A DNA stretch of 64,000 nt from Clostridiaceae bacterium (GCA_910574345.1 CAJSZV010000002.1:248001-312000); one strand, 5' to 3'. Shown: positions 7,860 through 16,363, counted from the first letter of the stretch. Notes: generated by a model from the sequence alone, not told the origin. A program made the numbers and translations.

Positions 7860-8121
7860 AAAATCGGGATCCTCCTCTGATATATAATTGAATCCATTGT
7901 AGGGTATAATAAGGAAAAAGTCAATGTTATTGTGCAAGTTATGCCGGAGAATTGCAGTGTAAAAATGCATTTTAATGCAAAACAAATGCAACAAATCGAA
8001 GGAAGACAGAGAGGAAGGTTTATAATTTTCGTCGACAAAAAAATATTTGTGTATAATGCACAATAATCATGACATGAAATTGTGGGTAACAGAGAAAAAT
8101 AAATTTGATATGGAAAAAGGA

Positions 8122-8138
8122 TTGCAATTTGTATGCAA
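8122..8138. promoter_or_regulatory. LacI-type operator 1 (TTGCA-N7-TGCAA)
   Basis: An exact inverted repeat overlapping the -35 hexamer of the PTS promoter; a bound repressor would block polymerase. Confidence 0.7.
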
Positions 8139-8150
8139 CAGAGCTATAGT
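8122..8150 (+). promoter_or_regulatory. Promoter of the PTS gene
   Basis: TTGCAA at 8122-8127 and TATAGT at 8145-8150 are separated by 17 bases, placing the transcript start near 8157. Confidence 0.6.
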
Positions 8151-8174
8151 TATTGCATAAAGTTGCGCTAGTAT

Positions 8175-8191
8175 TTGCACAACCAATGCAA
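8175..8191. promoter_or_regulatory. LacI-type operator 2 (TTGCA-N7-TGCAA)
   Basis: A second exact copy of the operator pattern lies 53 bases downstream of the first (about five helical turns), between the predicted transcript start and the ribosome site, where it could act as a roadblock. A degenerate third copy begins at 8153. Confidence 0.65.
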
Positions 8192-8214
8192 GAATGCGAA
8201 AGGGAGGTAAAGAA

Positions 8215-10413
8215 ATGAGCAGCAAAAAAGACGACGTGATGAAGATCAGCATTCTGTCCCCTGTGACAGGCACAGCGGTACCCCTTGACCAGGTTCCGGA
8301 CCCTGTGTTTTCCCAGAAAATAATCGGTGACGGAATTGCAGTGATTCCTTCTGACGGAAGGATCACAAGCCCTGTGGACGGAGAAGTGGCCTCTGTGGCG
8401 GAGACCCTTCATGCCTATGGGTTTCGGACAAAGGAAGGACTGGAACTTTTGATCCATGTGGGACTTGAGACTGTTGGGCTAAAAGGGGAATGTTTTAAGG
8501 TTTACGTGAAAGCCGGCGACCAGGTAAAGGCCGGGGATCTCATCGCCCAGGTGGATTTGGAGGCTCTGGCCGAAAAGCAGATCAATCCCATTACACCGGT
8601 TCTTGTATGCGGAGGCATGGACGGGAAGAGTCTAAAGTACCATGAAGGCGGCGCAGAAGGCGGAAAGACGCCGGTTTTGACTGTAGCTGAGAATCCAAAA
8701 GAAGAATCTGTCTCCGGAATACAGGCATCTGAGGGAACAGAGCAGACCGGAAGCCGGAATCTTGAGAAACAGGAGAAGAAGGGCGGGATCAATTTTGATT
8801 TCCTGCAAAAACTGGGCAAGGTTCTCATGGTGGTAATTGCAGTTATGCCGGCGGCAGGACTGATGATCAGCCTTGGCAAACTGGTCCAGATGGCAGGTGC
8901 GGATCTTAACATGATTCTCATGATCGGCAGCACCATGGAGAACATCGGCTGGGCAGTGATCAATAACCTGCACATTCTGTTTGCAGTGGCTATCGGCGGT
9001 TCCTGGGCAAAGGAACGGGCCGGCGGCGCATTTGCAGCAGTGATCGCATTTATTTTGATCAACTGTATTACAGGCGCCATGTTCGGTGTGACTGCTGATA
9101 TGCTGAATGACTCGGAGGCAGTGACCCATACTCTGTTTGGGCAGGAAATACTGGTCAACGGCTATTTCACCTCGGTCCTTGGGGCCCCGGCTCTGAATAT
9201 GGGCGTATTTGTGGGAATTATTTCCGGATTTGTAGGTGGAATTATTTACAATAAGTATTATAATTATAGAAAGCTTCCAGATGCTCTGGCATTCTTTAAC
9301 GGCAAGCGCTTTGTTCCCATGGTGGTCATTGTATGGTCTGTCATTGTGTCCATGGTTCTGGCTGTGGTATGGCCGGTGGTTCAGACTGGAATCAACAACT
9401 TCGGCGTGTGGATCGCCAATTCTTCTTCCACATCACCGGTGCTGGCTCCCTTTATCTACGGAACCCTGGAGAGACTTCTCCTTCCCTTTGGCCTGCATCA
9501 CATGCTGACCATTCCGATGAACTATACTTCTTTTGGAGGAACCTACACGATTCAGACCGGAATCAACGCCGGTTCTCAGGTGTTCGGACAGGATCCTCTG
9601 TGGCTTGCATGGGTAACTGACTTAATCAATTTCAAGGATGCAGGCAATATGACAGCCTATACGGATCTTATGACCAATGTAATTCCGGCCAGATTTAAAG
9701 TGGGGCAGATGATCGGTGCAACAGGACTTCTTCTCGGAATCGCCCTGGCTATGTACCGCAGGGTGGACGCAGATAAGCAGGCTAAATACCGCTCCATGTT
9801 TTTCTCCACGGTTCTGGCAGTGTTTCTGACCGGTGTGACGGAGCCTCTGGAATTCATGTTTATGTTCTGCGCACTTCCGCTGTATGTGGTTTATGCCGTT
9901 CTTCAGGGCTGTGCATTCGCCATGGCAGGAATCGTGCATTTAAGGCTTCACTCCTTTGGCAACCTGGAATTTGTCACCAGAGTTCCCATGTCTTTGAAAG
10001 CAGGGCTGGGAGGAGACTTGATCAACTTTGTAATCTGCGTTGCGGCATTCTTTGCAGTCGGGTATGCGGTTGCTTACGTGATGATTGATAAATTTGCATT
10101 TGCCACACCGGGACGTCTGGGCAACTATACAGATGAAGGTTCCGACGAGGAAGGCGCAGGCCAGAACAAATCCGGTGGAAACGGCCAGGCCGAGAGAATC
10201 ATTGCTCTTCTGGGGGGAAGAGAAAATATTACTCTGGTAGATGCCTGTATGACAAGACTCCGGGTAACGGTAAAGGATCCTTCAAAGGTAGCTGAACTTC
10301 CCCAGTGGAAGGCAGAAGGAGCTTTAGGACTTCTCAAGAAGGACAACGGAATTCAGGCAGTGTACGGTCCCAAAGCCGACGTTCTGAAATCAGACATCAA
10401 CGACATTCTGTAG
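8215..10413 (+). CDS. PTS sugar transporter, fused IIA-IIC-IIB (glucose/maltose-glucoside family)
   Basis: A 732-residue enzyme II that imports and phosphorylates a glucose-family sugar. The N-terminal IIA-Glc-like domain (about 1-150) has the two active-site histidines His66 and His81 (ELLIHVGLETVGLKG). A linker leads to the membrane IIC domain (about 190-600; KVLMVVIAVMPAAGLMI, LERLLLPFGLHHMLT). The C-terminal IIB domain (about 655-732) carries the phosphocysteine Cys678 in DACMTRLR. The start is the ATG after AGGGAGGT, not the upstream ATG at 8194. The LacI regulator and malQ neighbours point to maltose or another alpha-glucoside; glucose or trehalose cannot be excluded. Confidence 0.92.
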   Translation: MSSKKDDVMKISILSPVTGTAVPLDQVPDPVFSQKIIGDGIAVIPSDGRITSPVDGEVASVAETLHAYGFRTKEGLELLIHVGLETVGLKGECFKVYVKAGDQVKAGDLIAQVDLEALAEKQINPITPVLVCGGMDGKSLKYHEGGAEGGKTPVLTVAENPKEESVSGIQASEGTEQTGSRNLEKQEKKGGINFDFLQKLGKVLMVVIAVMPAAGLMISLGKLVQMAGADLNMILMIGSTMENIGWAVINNLHILFAVAIGGSWAKERAGGAFAAVIAFILINCITGAMFGVTADMLNDSEAVTHTLFGQEILVNGYFTSVLGAPALNMGVFVGIISGFVGGIIYNKYYNYRKLPDALAFFNGKRFVPMVVIVWSVIVSMVLAVVWPVVQTGINNFGVWIANSSSTSPVLAPFIYGTLERLLLPFGLHHMLTIPMNYTSFGGTYTIQTGINAGSQVFGQDPLWLAWVTDLINFKDAGNMTAYTDLMTNVIPARFKVGQMIGATGLLLGIALAMYRRVDADKQAKYRSMFFSTVLAVFLTGVTEPLEFMFMFCALPLYVVYAVLQGCAFAMAGIVHLRLHSFGNLEFVTRVPMSLKAGLGGDLINFVICVAAFFAVGYAVAYVMIDKFAFATPGRLGNYTDEGSDEEGAGQNKSGGNGQAERIIALLGGRENITLVDACMTRLRVTVKDPSKVAELPQWKAEGALGLLKKDNGIQAVYGPKADVLKSDINDIL

Positions 10414-10426
10414 CTATGAGCCGGGC

Positions 10427-10492
10427 GGAAAAAGGGGCAGAGGCGCCGGAGGAGGAGCTTGCTCATCATCAGGCGCCTCTGCCCCTTTTTCC
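10427..10492 (+). terminator. Terminator after the PTS gene (21-pair stem)
   Basis: A perfect 21-base-pair stem (left arm 10427-10447, right arm 10472-10492) with a 24-base loop; the right arm itself contains the T-run TTTTT. Because the left arm starts with AAAAA, it could also end transcription from the other side. Confidence 0.8.
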
Positions 10493-10506
10493 ATAGGGCG
10501 ACAGCC

Positions 10507-10553
10507 GTGAAGCGAGAAAACCTGGAGCAAAGCGGAAGGTTTTCTCGCTTCAC
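10507..10553. repeat. Second long perfect hairpin downstream of the PTS gene
   Basis: A 17-base-pair perfect stem (10507-10523 with 10537-10553) and a 13-base loop start only 15 bases after the PTS terminator and end 49 bases before the next gene. There is no T-run after it, so it is not a standard terminator; it could be an RNA processing or stability structure in the leader of the next gene. Confidence 0.7.
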
Positions 10554-10601
10554 CCCGGCGGACCATCCCCCCCAAAAAAACAAAAGGAGTCCCCCATCCA
10601 T

Positions 10602-11441
10602 ATGAAACTGCTCACACTAAACACACACAGTCTGGCAGAACCAGACTACGAAAAAAAACTGCACTTATTCGTGGACATCATAAAGAAAGAACACCCTCAC
10701 ATCTTTGCCCTCCAGGAAGTAAACCAGACCAAATCCGAGTCAGAGGTTACTGCTGACAGTTCCACAGGCTACAAGCCATGCCGGGGCTTTCATGGCCCCA
10801 TAAGAAAAGACAACCACGCCCTCCGTGTGGCCGCTCTTTTGTCGGAGTCCGGCTGTCCTTACCAATGGACATGGGTTCCGGCTAAGTTGGGATACGGCAT
10901 TTATGAAGAAGGCCTGGCAGTCTTTTCCTGTTGGCCCATAGAAGAGACGGAACAGTTCTTCATCAGCAAAAGCCAGTCCTTTGACAATTGGAAGACCCGA
11001 AAGATTGCAGGAATCCGGGCAAACGGCCAGTGGTTTTATTCTGTTCACATGGGGTGGTGGGCAGATGAAGAGGAACCCTTTGTCCGCCACTGGGATGAAG
11101 CGGCGGCCCGCCTTAAGAAACACAGGGACGAAGGCAGAACGGTGTGGGTCATGGGAGATTTTAACAGTCCCTGCCGCAGGGAGGGAGAAGGGTATGATTA
11201 TATAAAACAGTCCGGCTGGCATGATACCTATGAGCTGGCAGAGATAAAAGACAGCGGTATCACCGTAGGCAAAGCCATCGACGGCTGGAGAGAATCAAAA
11301 GATGATGGCGCCGGAATGCGCATTGATTATATCTGGTGCAGCAGGAACATAAAGGTTTGCAAGTCGGAAGTGATCTGCAATGATGTAAACTATCCGGTGG
11401 TTTCCGACCATTACGGGGTTATGGCAGAAGTGCCGGAATAA
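10602..11441 (+). CDS. Endonuclease/exonuclease/phosphatase family protein
   Basis: A 279-residue member of the EEP fold (DNase I, AP endonuclease, inositol phosphatase and sphingomyelinase relatives). The typical motifs are present: N7 in LTLNTHSL, the metal-binding Glu39 in LQEVN, a GDFNSP motif near residues 186-191, and the catalytic SDHYGV near the C-terminus. No signal peptide is seen, so it acts in the cytosol. It lies between the PTS and malQ genes, a common arrangement in Clostridial maltose loci, yet its substrate is unknown; a sugar-phosphate or polyphosphate phosphodiesterase role is possible. AAAAGGAG precedes the ATG, and malQ begins 21 bases after its stop. Confidence 0.85.
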   Translation: MKLLTLNTHSLAEPDYEKKLHLFVDIIKKEHPHIFALQEVNQTKSESEVTADSSTGYKPCRGFHGPIRKDNHALRVAALLSESGCPYQWTWVPAKLGYGIYEEGLAVFSCWPIEETEQFFISKSQSFDNWKTRKIAGIRANGQWFYSVHMGWWADEEEPFVRHWDEAAARLKKHRDEGRTVWVMGDFNSPCRREGEGYDYIKQSGWHDTYELAEIKDSGITVGKAIDGWRESKDDGAGMRIDYIWCSRNIKVCKSEVICNDVNYPVVSDHYGVMAEVPE

Positions 11442-11462
11442 ACAGAAGGGAAGGGATAAATT

Positions 11463-13001
11463 ATGAATCGAGGAGCAGGTATTTTATTACCCATTACCAG
11501 TCTGCCGTCCAAGTATGGCATCGGCTGCTTTTCTCAAAGCGCCTATGACTTTGTGGACTGGCTGAAAGAGGCGGGACAGTGCTATTGGCAGATTCTGCCT
11601 TTGGTGCCTACCAGTTTCGGCGATTCCCCCTATCAGTCATTTTCCACCTATGCGGGGAATCCCTATTTTATCAGCCTGGAAGAACTGACAGAAGAAGGCG
11701 TTTTAACGGAAAAAGAGTGCAGGGCCGTTGATTTCGGAGAGGATCCTCACGATATTGATTATGAGAAAATGTATCTGGGTCGTTATCCTCTTTTAAGGAA
11801 AGCTTATGAGAGGAGTAAAATCAGCGAAAATCAGGATTACCTGAAATTTGTGGAAGACAATGGCTGGTGGCTTAAGGACTACGCTCTTTTTATGGCAGTG
11901 AAAGACCGGTTTGAGGGAAAGCCATGGACCGAGTGGGCCGAGGATATCCGCCTTCGGTGGAACAATGCCATGGATTATTACAGGGGAGAACTGTATTTCG
12001 ACATTGAATTCCATCAGTATCTTCAGTATCAGTTCCATAAGCAGTGGACAAAACTGAAAGCTTACGCCAACGAAAAGGGCATAAAGATCATCGGGGATAT
12101 TCCCATCTATGTAGCCATGGACAGCGCAGATGCCTGGGCTCATCCGGAGCTGTTTCAGCTGGATGAAAACAATGTGCCTGTGGCTGTGGCAGGATGTCCG
12201 CCGGACGGATTTGCCGCCGAGGGACAGCTTTGGGGTAATCCGCTGTACCGTTGGGACTATCACGAGAGCACAGGTTATCAGTGGTGGATGGAGCGGCTTT
12301 CCTACTGCTTTAAGCTCTATGACGTGGTGAGAATCGACCATTTCCGCGGATTTGACGAATATTATTCCATTCCTTACGGAGCGGTAAACGCCATAAACGG
12401 AACATGGAAGAAAGGTCCCGGAATCAAGCTGTTTAACCGTATGAAAGAAGTTCTTGGAGAGCAGCAGGTTATCGCCGAGGATCTGGGATATGTGACAGAC
12501 TCCGTGCGGCAGCTGGTTAAGGACAGCGGCTTTCCGGGAATGAAAGTTCTGGAGTTCGCCTTTGATTCCCGTGACACAGGCAGCGCCAGCGATTATCTTC
12601 CCCACAATTATACGGAAAACTGTGTGGCCTATACAGGAACCCATGACAACGAAACTCTGGCCGGGTGGTTTAGCAGTATCAGCAAGGAAGAGATGGATAT
12701 GGCCAGAGATTATCTCTGCGATCAGTATACGCCTAAAAAATATCTCTACAAGCCTTTTATCAGCCTTATCATGAGGAGCAGGGCAAAATTATGCGTGATT
12801 CCCATGCAGGATTATCTTGGATACGATAATTCCTGCCGGATGAACCGTCCTTCCACTGTGGGAATTAACTGGAAATGGAGAATTACGGATCAGGAATTGA
12901 CAGACGGACTGAAAACGGAACTGTACGAAACCGCAAGACGGTTTGGAAGATTGGGATGGCAGTGGAGAGAGGAAGAGAAAGAAAAGAATATGGAAGAGTA
13001 G
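11463..13001 (+). CDS. malQ: 4-alpha-glucanotransferase (amylomaltase, GH77)
   Basis: This 512-residue enzyme transfers glucan chains between maltodextrins and releases glucose, so intracellular maltose and maltodextrin can enter glycolysis. GH77 signatures are clear: GAGILLPITSLPSKYGIGCF at the start, GDIPIYVAMDSADAWAHPELF, the nucleophile region VRIDHFRGFDEYY, the acid/base region IAEDLGYVTDSVR and YTGTHDNETLAGW. Length is normal for the bacterial amylomaltase type without an extra N-terminal domain. It follows the PTS and EEP genes, completing a maltose-use module. A hairpin lies just after the stop. Confidence 0.96.
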   Translation: MNRGAGILLPITSLPSKYGIGCFSQSAYDFVDWLKEAGQCYWQILPLVPTSFGDSPYQSFSTYAGNPYFISLEELTEEGVLTEKECRAVDFGEDPHDIDYEKMYLGRYPLLRKAYERSKISENQDYLKFVEDNGWWLKDYALFMAVKDRFEGKPWTEWAEDIRLRWNNAMDYYRGELYFDIEFHQYLQYQFHKQWTKLKAYANEKGIKIIGDIPIYVAMDSADAWAHPELFQLDENNVPVAVAGCPPDGFAAEGQLWGNPLYRWDYHESTGYQWWMERLSYCFKLYDVVRIDHFRGFDEYYSIPYGAVNAINGTWKKGPGIKLFNRMKEVLGEQQVIAEDLGYVTDSVRQLVKDSGFPGMKVLEFAFDSRDTGSASDYLPHNYTENCVAYTGTHDNETLAGWFSSISKEEMDMARDYLCDQYTPKKYLYKPFISLIMRSRAKLCVIPMQDYLGYDNSCRMNRPSTVGINWKWRITDQELTDGLKTELYETARRFGRLGWQWREEEKEKNMEE

Positions 13002-13011
13002 ACTGGATGCA

Positions 13012-13071
13012 GCAGCGGCGCCTATCATGCAATATGAGAGGCGCCGCTGCGGTTTGCACCATTCTTTTTTT
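13012..13071 (+). terminator. Probable terminator of the malQ operon
   Basis: A 12-base-pair GC-rich stem (13012-13023 with 13039-13050, GCAGCGGCGCCT and its complement) is followed after 13 bases by a run of T at 13064-13071. The distance between stem and T-run is longer than ideal, so efficiency is uncertain. Confidence 0.6.
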
Positions 13072-13166
13072 GTCAATATCCGTCATGGCCTGTATAAAAA
13101 GGGTATGTCAGATTACTCCAACATACCCTCACATGTCCAAAAATGTTGATTTTACGGCATTACTTC

Positions 13167-13709
13167 TTAACCGAAGTATCTCTTTAACAGACCCTCGAAT
13201 GCCTTGCCGTGTCTGGCCTCATCCCTTGCCATCTCATGAACCGTATCATGGATTGCATCCAGGTTCGCAGCTTTTGCTCTCTTAGCCAGATCAAACTTGC
13301 CGGCGGTAGCGCCGTTCTCAGCGGAAACTCTCATCTCCAGGTTCTTCTTGGTGCTGTTGGTAACAACTTCACCTAAAAGCTCTGCAAACTTAGCGGCATG
13401 CTCCGCTTCTTCGTAAGCTGCCTTCTCCCAGTACAGACCGATCTCAGGATAACCTTCTCTGTGAGCAACTCTTGCCATAGCCAGATACATACCAACCTCG
13501 GAGCACTCGCCCTCAAAATTAGCCCGCAGGTCAGCCAGAATATCCTCGGAAACACCCTGGGCAACACCTACCACATGCTCTGCAGCCCATGTCATCTCAC
13601 CTTTCTGCTCCTCGAACTTGGAAGCCGGAACATGGCACTGCGGGCACTCTGCAGGAGGAGTATCTCCCTCATGAACATAACCGCATACTGTACAAACCCA
13701 TTTTTTCAT
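13167..13709 (-). CDS. Reverse rubrerythrin (N-terminal rubredoxin, C-terminal diiron domain)
   Basis: A 180-residue peroxide-detoxifying protein of anaerobes. Domain order is reversed relative to classical rubrerythrin: a rubredoxin centre with Cys6, Cys9, Cys22 and Cys25 comes first, then the four-helix diiron domain with E-x-E and E-x-x-H sets ([37 protein letters not shown]). It acts as terminal NADH peroxidase component in Clostridia. AAAGGAG lies nine bases before the ATG ending at 13709; a longer reading has no ribosome site. Its promoter carries a box nearly identical to one before perR, so it is very probably a PerR-repressed, peroxide-induced gene. Confidence 0.95.
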   Translation of the reverse strand: MKKWVCTVCGYVHEGDTPPAECPQCHVPASKFEEQKGEMTWAAEHVVGVAQGVSEDILADLRANFEGECSEVGMYLAMARVAHREGYPEIGLYWEKAAYEEAEHAAKFAELLGEVVTNSTKKNLEMRVSAENGATAGKFDLAKRAKAANLDAIHDTVHEMARDEARHGKAFEGLLKRYFG

Positions 13710-13759
13710 AGATGTTGTCTCCTTTTCTTTTATAATTAATTTTATCAACTCTCTTAGCA

Positions 13760-13778
13760 AACAATAATAGTAATTGTT
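13760..13778. promoter_or_regulatory. PerR-like box of the rubrerythrin gene
   Basis: AACAATAATAGTAATTGTT is an inverted repeat with six-base arms, placed just downstream of the predicted transcription start. It matches the box before perR at 16 of 19 positions and is close to the A/T-rich TTATAAT-type PerR consensus. Confidence 0.78.
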
Positions 13779-13787
13779 ACTGATATG

Positions 13788-13816
13788 ACTTTATCACAAC
13801 AAGTCCTTTTTGTCAA
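13788..13816 (-). promoter_or_regulatory. Promoter of the rubrerythrin gene
   Basis: On the minus strand TTGACA (13811-13816) and TAAAGT (13788-13793) are 17 bases apart, with the PerR-like box immediately downstream. Confidence 0.8.
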
Positions 13817-13819
13817 CAC

Positions 13820-14215
13820 TTAATGAGAATTTTTTTTCAAACAATCCTGACAGACTCCATAAAAGTATGTGAGATGATTGTCAATGTGGCCCTGGCAGCA
13901 GCACTGGGCTTTTTCGTTCAGCTGTGCTGAGGGCTCAAGGGGCAGGTCAGAGATGCAGCCGCACTCCCTGCAGACAAAATGGTAATGAAGGGATAAATCC
14001 GCATCAAACCGGTCAGGTCCATAACCGAAACTTAGCTTACGCACTTCTCCTAATTCTACCAGAAGATTCAGGTTGCGGTATACTGTGCCCAGACTGATGT
14101 TAGGGTATTCTTCCCGGATACTTAAGTATACATTGTCGGCAGTAGGATGGTCATGACGTTCCATGAGACAGGTCTTGATGCTTTCCCGCTGTCTGCTGTA
14201 TTTTAGCGTTTTCAT
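13820..14215 (-). CDS. perR: Fur family regulator, PerR type
   Basis: A 131-residue metalloregulator with an N-terminal winged helix (MERHDHPTADNVYLSI, then GTVYRNLNLLVELG) and a C-terminal metal/dimer domain. The structural zinc site is complete (CREC at 82-85, CQDC at 122-125), and HYHF provides the regulatory histidines. PerR rather than Fur is inferred from the adjacent rubrerythrin and the shared operator; PerR senses peroxide by iron-catalysed histidine oxidation. CAGGAGG precedes the ATG ending at 14215, while a longer frame to 14308 crosses the promoter. It is probably autoregulated. Confidence 0.9.
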   Translation of the reverse strand: MKTLKYSRQRESIKTCLMERHDHPTADNVYLSIREEYPNISLGTVYRNLNLLVELGEVRKLSFGYGPDRFDADLSLHYHFVCRECGCISDLPLEPSAQLNEKAQCCCQGHIDNHLTYFYGVCQDCLKKNSH

Positions 14216-14239
14216 GGCAGCCTCCTGTCTTATAGTAAA

Positions 14240-14258
14240 AATAATAATAGTTACTGTT
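14240..14258. promoter_or_regulatory. PerR-like box of perR
   Basis: AATAATAATAGTTACTGTT differs at only three of 19 positions from the rubrerythrin box and overlaps the predicted transcription start of perR. A second symmetric stretch, CTGTT-N7-AACAG at 14254-14270, spans the -10 box. Confidence 0.72.
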
Positions 14259-14260
14259 TT

Positions 14261-14289
14261 ATAATAACAGAGAGTCAGGATTTTGTCAA
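14261..14289 (-). promoter_or_regulatory. Promoter of perR
   Basis: On the minus strand TTGACA (14284-14289) and TATTAT (14261-14266) are 17 bases apart. Confidence 0.8.
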
Positions 14290-14350
14290 GAGGCGGAGTT
14301 TGCAGCACATGGCGCCGGGTATCGGTCAGATGGCATGAATCCGGGTGTAT

Positions 14351-15289
14351 TTATACGTTTTCTTTTGCAATTTGTATGAATTCTTTGGTAGCCTGAGACA
14401 TATAATGTCCCTTGTGGTAGCCGATTCCCAGAATTCCGTGGGCTCTGGGGGAATTCAGGTGGTAGAAACTGGCGGCCAGCAGATTCTTGGCACGGTCCTG
14501 GACCGCGTCCTGGCGGGATATGAACATCTTGGGATAAAAGGTGATTCCCATGCCTTTTAAGGAGAGAGCCAGGGCAGTCTCGATATTCTCCGTCTCCAGA
14601 ATGATCCTGGGATTCATCTGGGATTCCGCGAACATCTCATCCGCCAAAGTGCGGACCCGGTTGCCGGGATTGATTAAGAGAAAGGGACATTCTTTTACCA
14701 GGGACAGATCCACATTCCGGGACATCAGCTCCTTTAACTCCGGTACACGGCCTGGATAGACTCTCTCAAGGACGGCATCAGGAACCACAAGAAGGATCTC
14801 CTCCTCACAGATGGGGATGGTCTCCACATCCTCCACCTTGAAGGGAAGCATGTCTATGACCAGATCCACGTCCCCGTGAAGGAGACTGGCAGCCAGCTCC
14901 GATGAGTTGCCCTCCACCAGATGAAGGTCAATTCCCGGAAAGCGCTCCTGGTATGCAGGGAGAATCTGAGGAAGGATATTCCGCCCTCTTGTATGGGACA
15001 TTCCGATGATAAGCTGTCCTTTCGTAAAGTCTTTGATATCGGCAATTTCATGGTATGTTTCTTCTCTTAAACGCAGCATCTTCCGGGCCTGTTTTTGGAG
15101 AATCTGTCCGGCGTAGGTAAGGGTCAAAGGAGCTGTCCGGTTAAACAGAACGACTCCGAATTCTTTCTCCAGGTGGGAGATATGGCAGCTTAAGGACTGC
15201 TGGGATATATAAAGCCGCTTGGCTGCTTTGGTGAAATTCAGTTCTTCCGAGGCAACCAGGAAGTATTCCAGGTTCAGAAAATTAATCAT
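14351..15289 (-). CDS. LysR family transcriptional regulator
   Basis: A 312-residue LysR-type regulator: winged helix at residues 1-60 (LEYFLVASEELNFTKAAKRL, then SQQSLSCHISHLEKEFGVVLF) and an effector-binding domain from about residue 90 (KGQLIIGMSHTRGRNILPQI). The target genes and effector cannot be read from the sequence. It is divergent from the S1-domain protein gene with 233 bases between, so that operon is one candidate target, although an unlinked target is equally possible. The ribosome site AGAAGAG is weak, which suggests low expression, normal for this class. Confidence 0.9.
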   Translation of the reverse strand: MINFLNLEYFLVASEELNFTKAAKRLYISQQSLSCHISHLEKEFGVVLFNRTAPLTLTYAGQILQKQARKMLRLREETYHEIADIKDFTKGQLIIGMSHTRGRNILPQILPAYQERFPGIDLHLVEGNSSELAASLLHGDVDLVIDMLPFKVEDVETIPICEEEILLVVPDAVLERVYPGRVPELKELMSRNVDLSLVKECPFLLINPGNRVRTLADEMFAESQMNPRIILETENIETALALSLKGMGITFYPKMFISRQDAVQDRAKNLLAASFYHLNSPRAHGILGIGYHKGHYMSQATKEFIQIAKENV

Positions 15290-15378
15290 AACGGTACACT
15301 CTTCTCTCTAAATGATATATTTTCTTCCATACGTTTATCAATATATCATATTTTTTTCAAGAAAACTATAAAAAAAAG

Positions 15379-15408
15379 TTAGATACATGAGAGAAAATAT
15401 AGTATAAT
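15379..15408 (+). promoter_or_regulatory. Promoter of the S1-domain protein operon
   Basis: TTAGAT at 15379-15384 and a perfect TATAAT at 15403-15408 are 18 bases apart. The transcript should begin near 15415, giving a leader of about 108 bases. Confidence 0.7.
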
Positions 15409-15414
15409 AGTAAG

Positions 15415-15510
15415 AGTGCACCAATGGGTGCAGGGGCTCCGGCTCTTTGGGGGAAGAGGAGACGCCGTTTCGGCGGGCGGTCCTTAGCCTGACATCATTT
15501 TAACTACAGG
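15415..15510 (+). promoter_or_regulatory. Structured 5' leader of the S1-domain protein mRNA
   Basis: The predicted leader begins with a hairpin (TGCACC 15417-15422, loop AATG, GGTGCA 15427-15432). It continues with a C/G-rich stretch that can fold (GGGGCTCC with GGAAGAGG-like pairing) and a short GCCG-TTT-CGGC hairpin near 15464-15476. No known riboswitch class was recognised. Autoregulation by the S1-domain protein is a hypothesis only. Confidence 0.4.
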
Positions 15511-15522
15511 GAGGCCAATACT

Positions 15523-16341
15523 ATGGGCGAAGAATTAAGGAACGAAGTAATGAACAGCGAAGAGTTAGACAAGAGGGAAGCAGGTCATGAAGAAGCGGGG
15601 GAGGAAACAGGCGGGAAAGCAGTTCCCCAGGTGACAGAGAGCATGGATGATTATGCAGCCGAACTGGAAGAATCTTATAAAGCATTTGATGAACGCCGCA
15701 GCCAGACTTATGTTCCGGAAGAATCTCCGGATGCGGAAAAGTGGCAGGAGCTCCGCCAGATGCAGGCGGACAGAGTCGTAGTCAAGGTAAAGATCAAGGA
15801 GATCGTCAAAGGCGGAGCCATCGCTTACTTAAACGAACTGCAGGCATTTGTCCCGGCTTCCCAGTTATCACTGGAGTATGTGGAGAAACTGGAGGACTGG
15901 ACCGGCAAATATATCGAGGCATATATCATCACAGCGGACCCGGAGAAGAAGCGCCTTGTTTTGTCTGCGAAAGAACTGTTAAAAGAGCGCAGGGAGAAAG
16001 AGCGTCAGGAAAGGATGGCTGCTTATAAAGCCGGAGATGTAGTGGAAGGAACCGTTGATACCTTAAAAGATTACGGCGCTTTCGTGAATCTGGAAGGCGG
16101 CGTATCCGGTCTTCTGCATATTTCCCAGATCAGCAGTCAGAGGATTAAGCATCCGGGCGTGGTATTAAAAGAGGGACAGAAAGTAAAAGTAAAGATTCTG
16201 TCTGTGGAGAAGGGCAAGATCAGCCTGAGCATGCGGGCTCTGGAGACGCAGCCGGAGGAAGAGACGGAGCACTTTGAATACAAGAGCACGGGAGAGGCAT
16301 TTACGGGATTAGGCGAACTGCTGAAAGGGTTTAAATTTTAG
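15523..16341 (+). CDS. S1 RNA-binding domain protein (ribosomal protein S1-like)
   Basis: A 272-residue cytosolic protein with an acidic N-terminal region (about 1-80) and two S1 OB-fold domains, about residues 82-150 (VVVKVKIKEIVKGGAIAYL) and 168-240 (GDVVEGTVDTLKDYGAFVNL, then GVSGLLHISQIS). The second repeat is the better match to the consensus. It is far shorter than Gram-negative S1, as is usual for Firmicute relatives, which assist translation initiation or RNA turnover. AGGGAGG precedes the ATG. The stop is 22 bases before the alarmone synthetase gene, so both are likely co-transcribed, a suggestive pairing of translation and stringent response. Confidence 0.9.
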   Translation: MGEELRNEVMNSEELDKREAGHEEAGEETGGKAVPQVTESMDDYAAELEESYKAFDERRSQTYVPEESPDAEKWQELRQMQADRVVVKVKIKEIVKGGAIAYLNELQAFVPASQLSLEYVEKLEDWTGKYIEAYIITADPEKKRLVLSAKELLKERREKERQERMAAYKAGDVVEGTVDTLKDYGAFVNLEGGVSGLLHISQISSQRIKHPGVVLKEGQKVKVKILSVEKGKISLSMRALETQPEEETEHFEYKSTGEAFTGLGELLKGFKF

Positions 16342-16363
16342 GAGTTAAAGGAGAGATGATGAG

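Larger units (their letters stand above)
7860..8214. promoter_or_regulatory. Intergenic control region between LacI regulator and PTS gene
   Basis: This 355-base region holds no convincing gene. It carries several symmetric sites: TGCATT-N2-AATGCA at 7966-7979 on the regulator side, TTGTG-N7-CACAA at 8047-8063 in the middle, and two exact TTGCA-N7-TGCAA sites at 8122-8138 and 8175-8191 on the PTS side. All span 14-17 bases and share a TTG/CAA or TGCA core, suggesting one repressor bound at several places with possible DNA looping. Confidence 0.7.
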
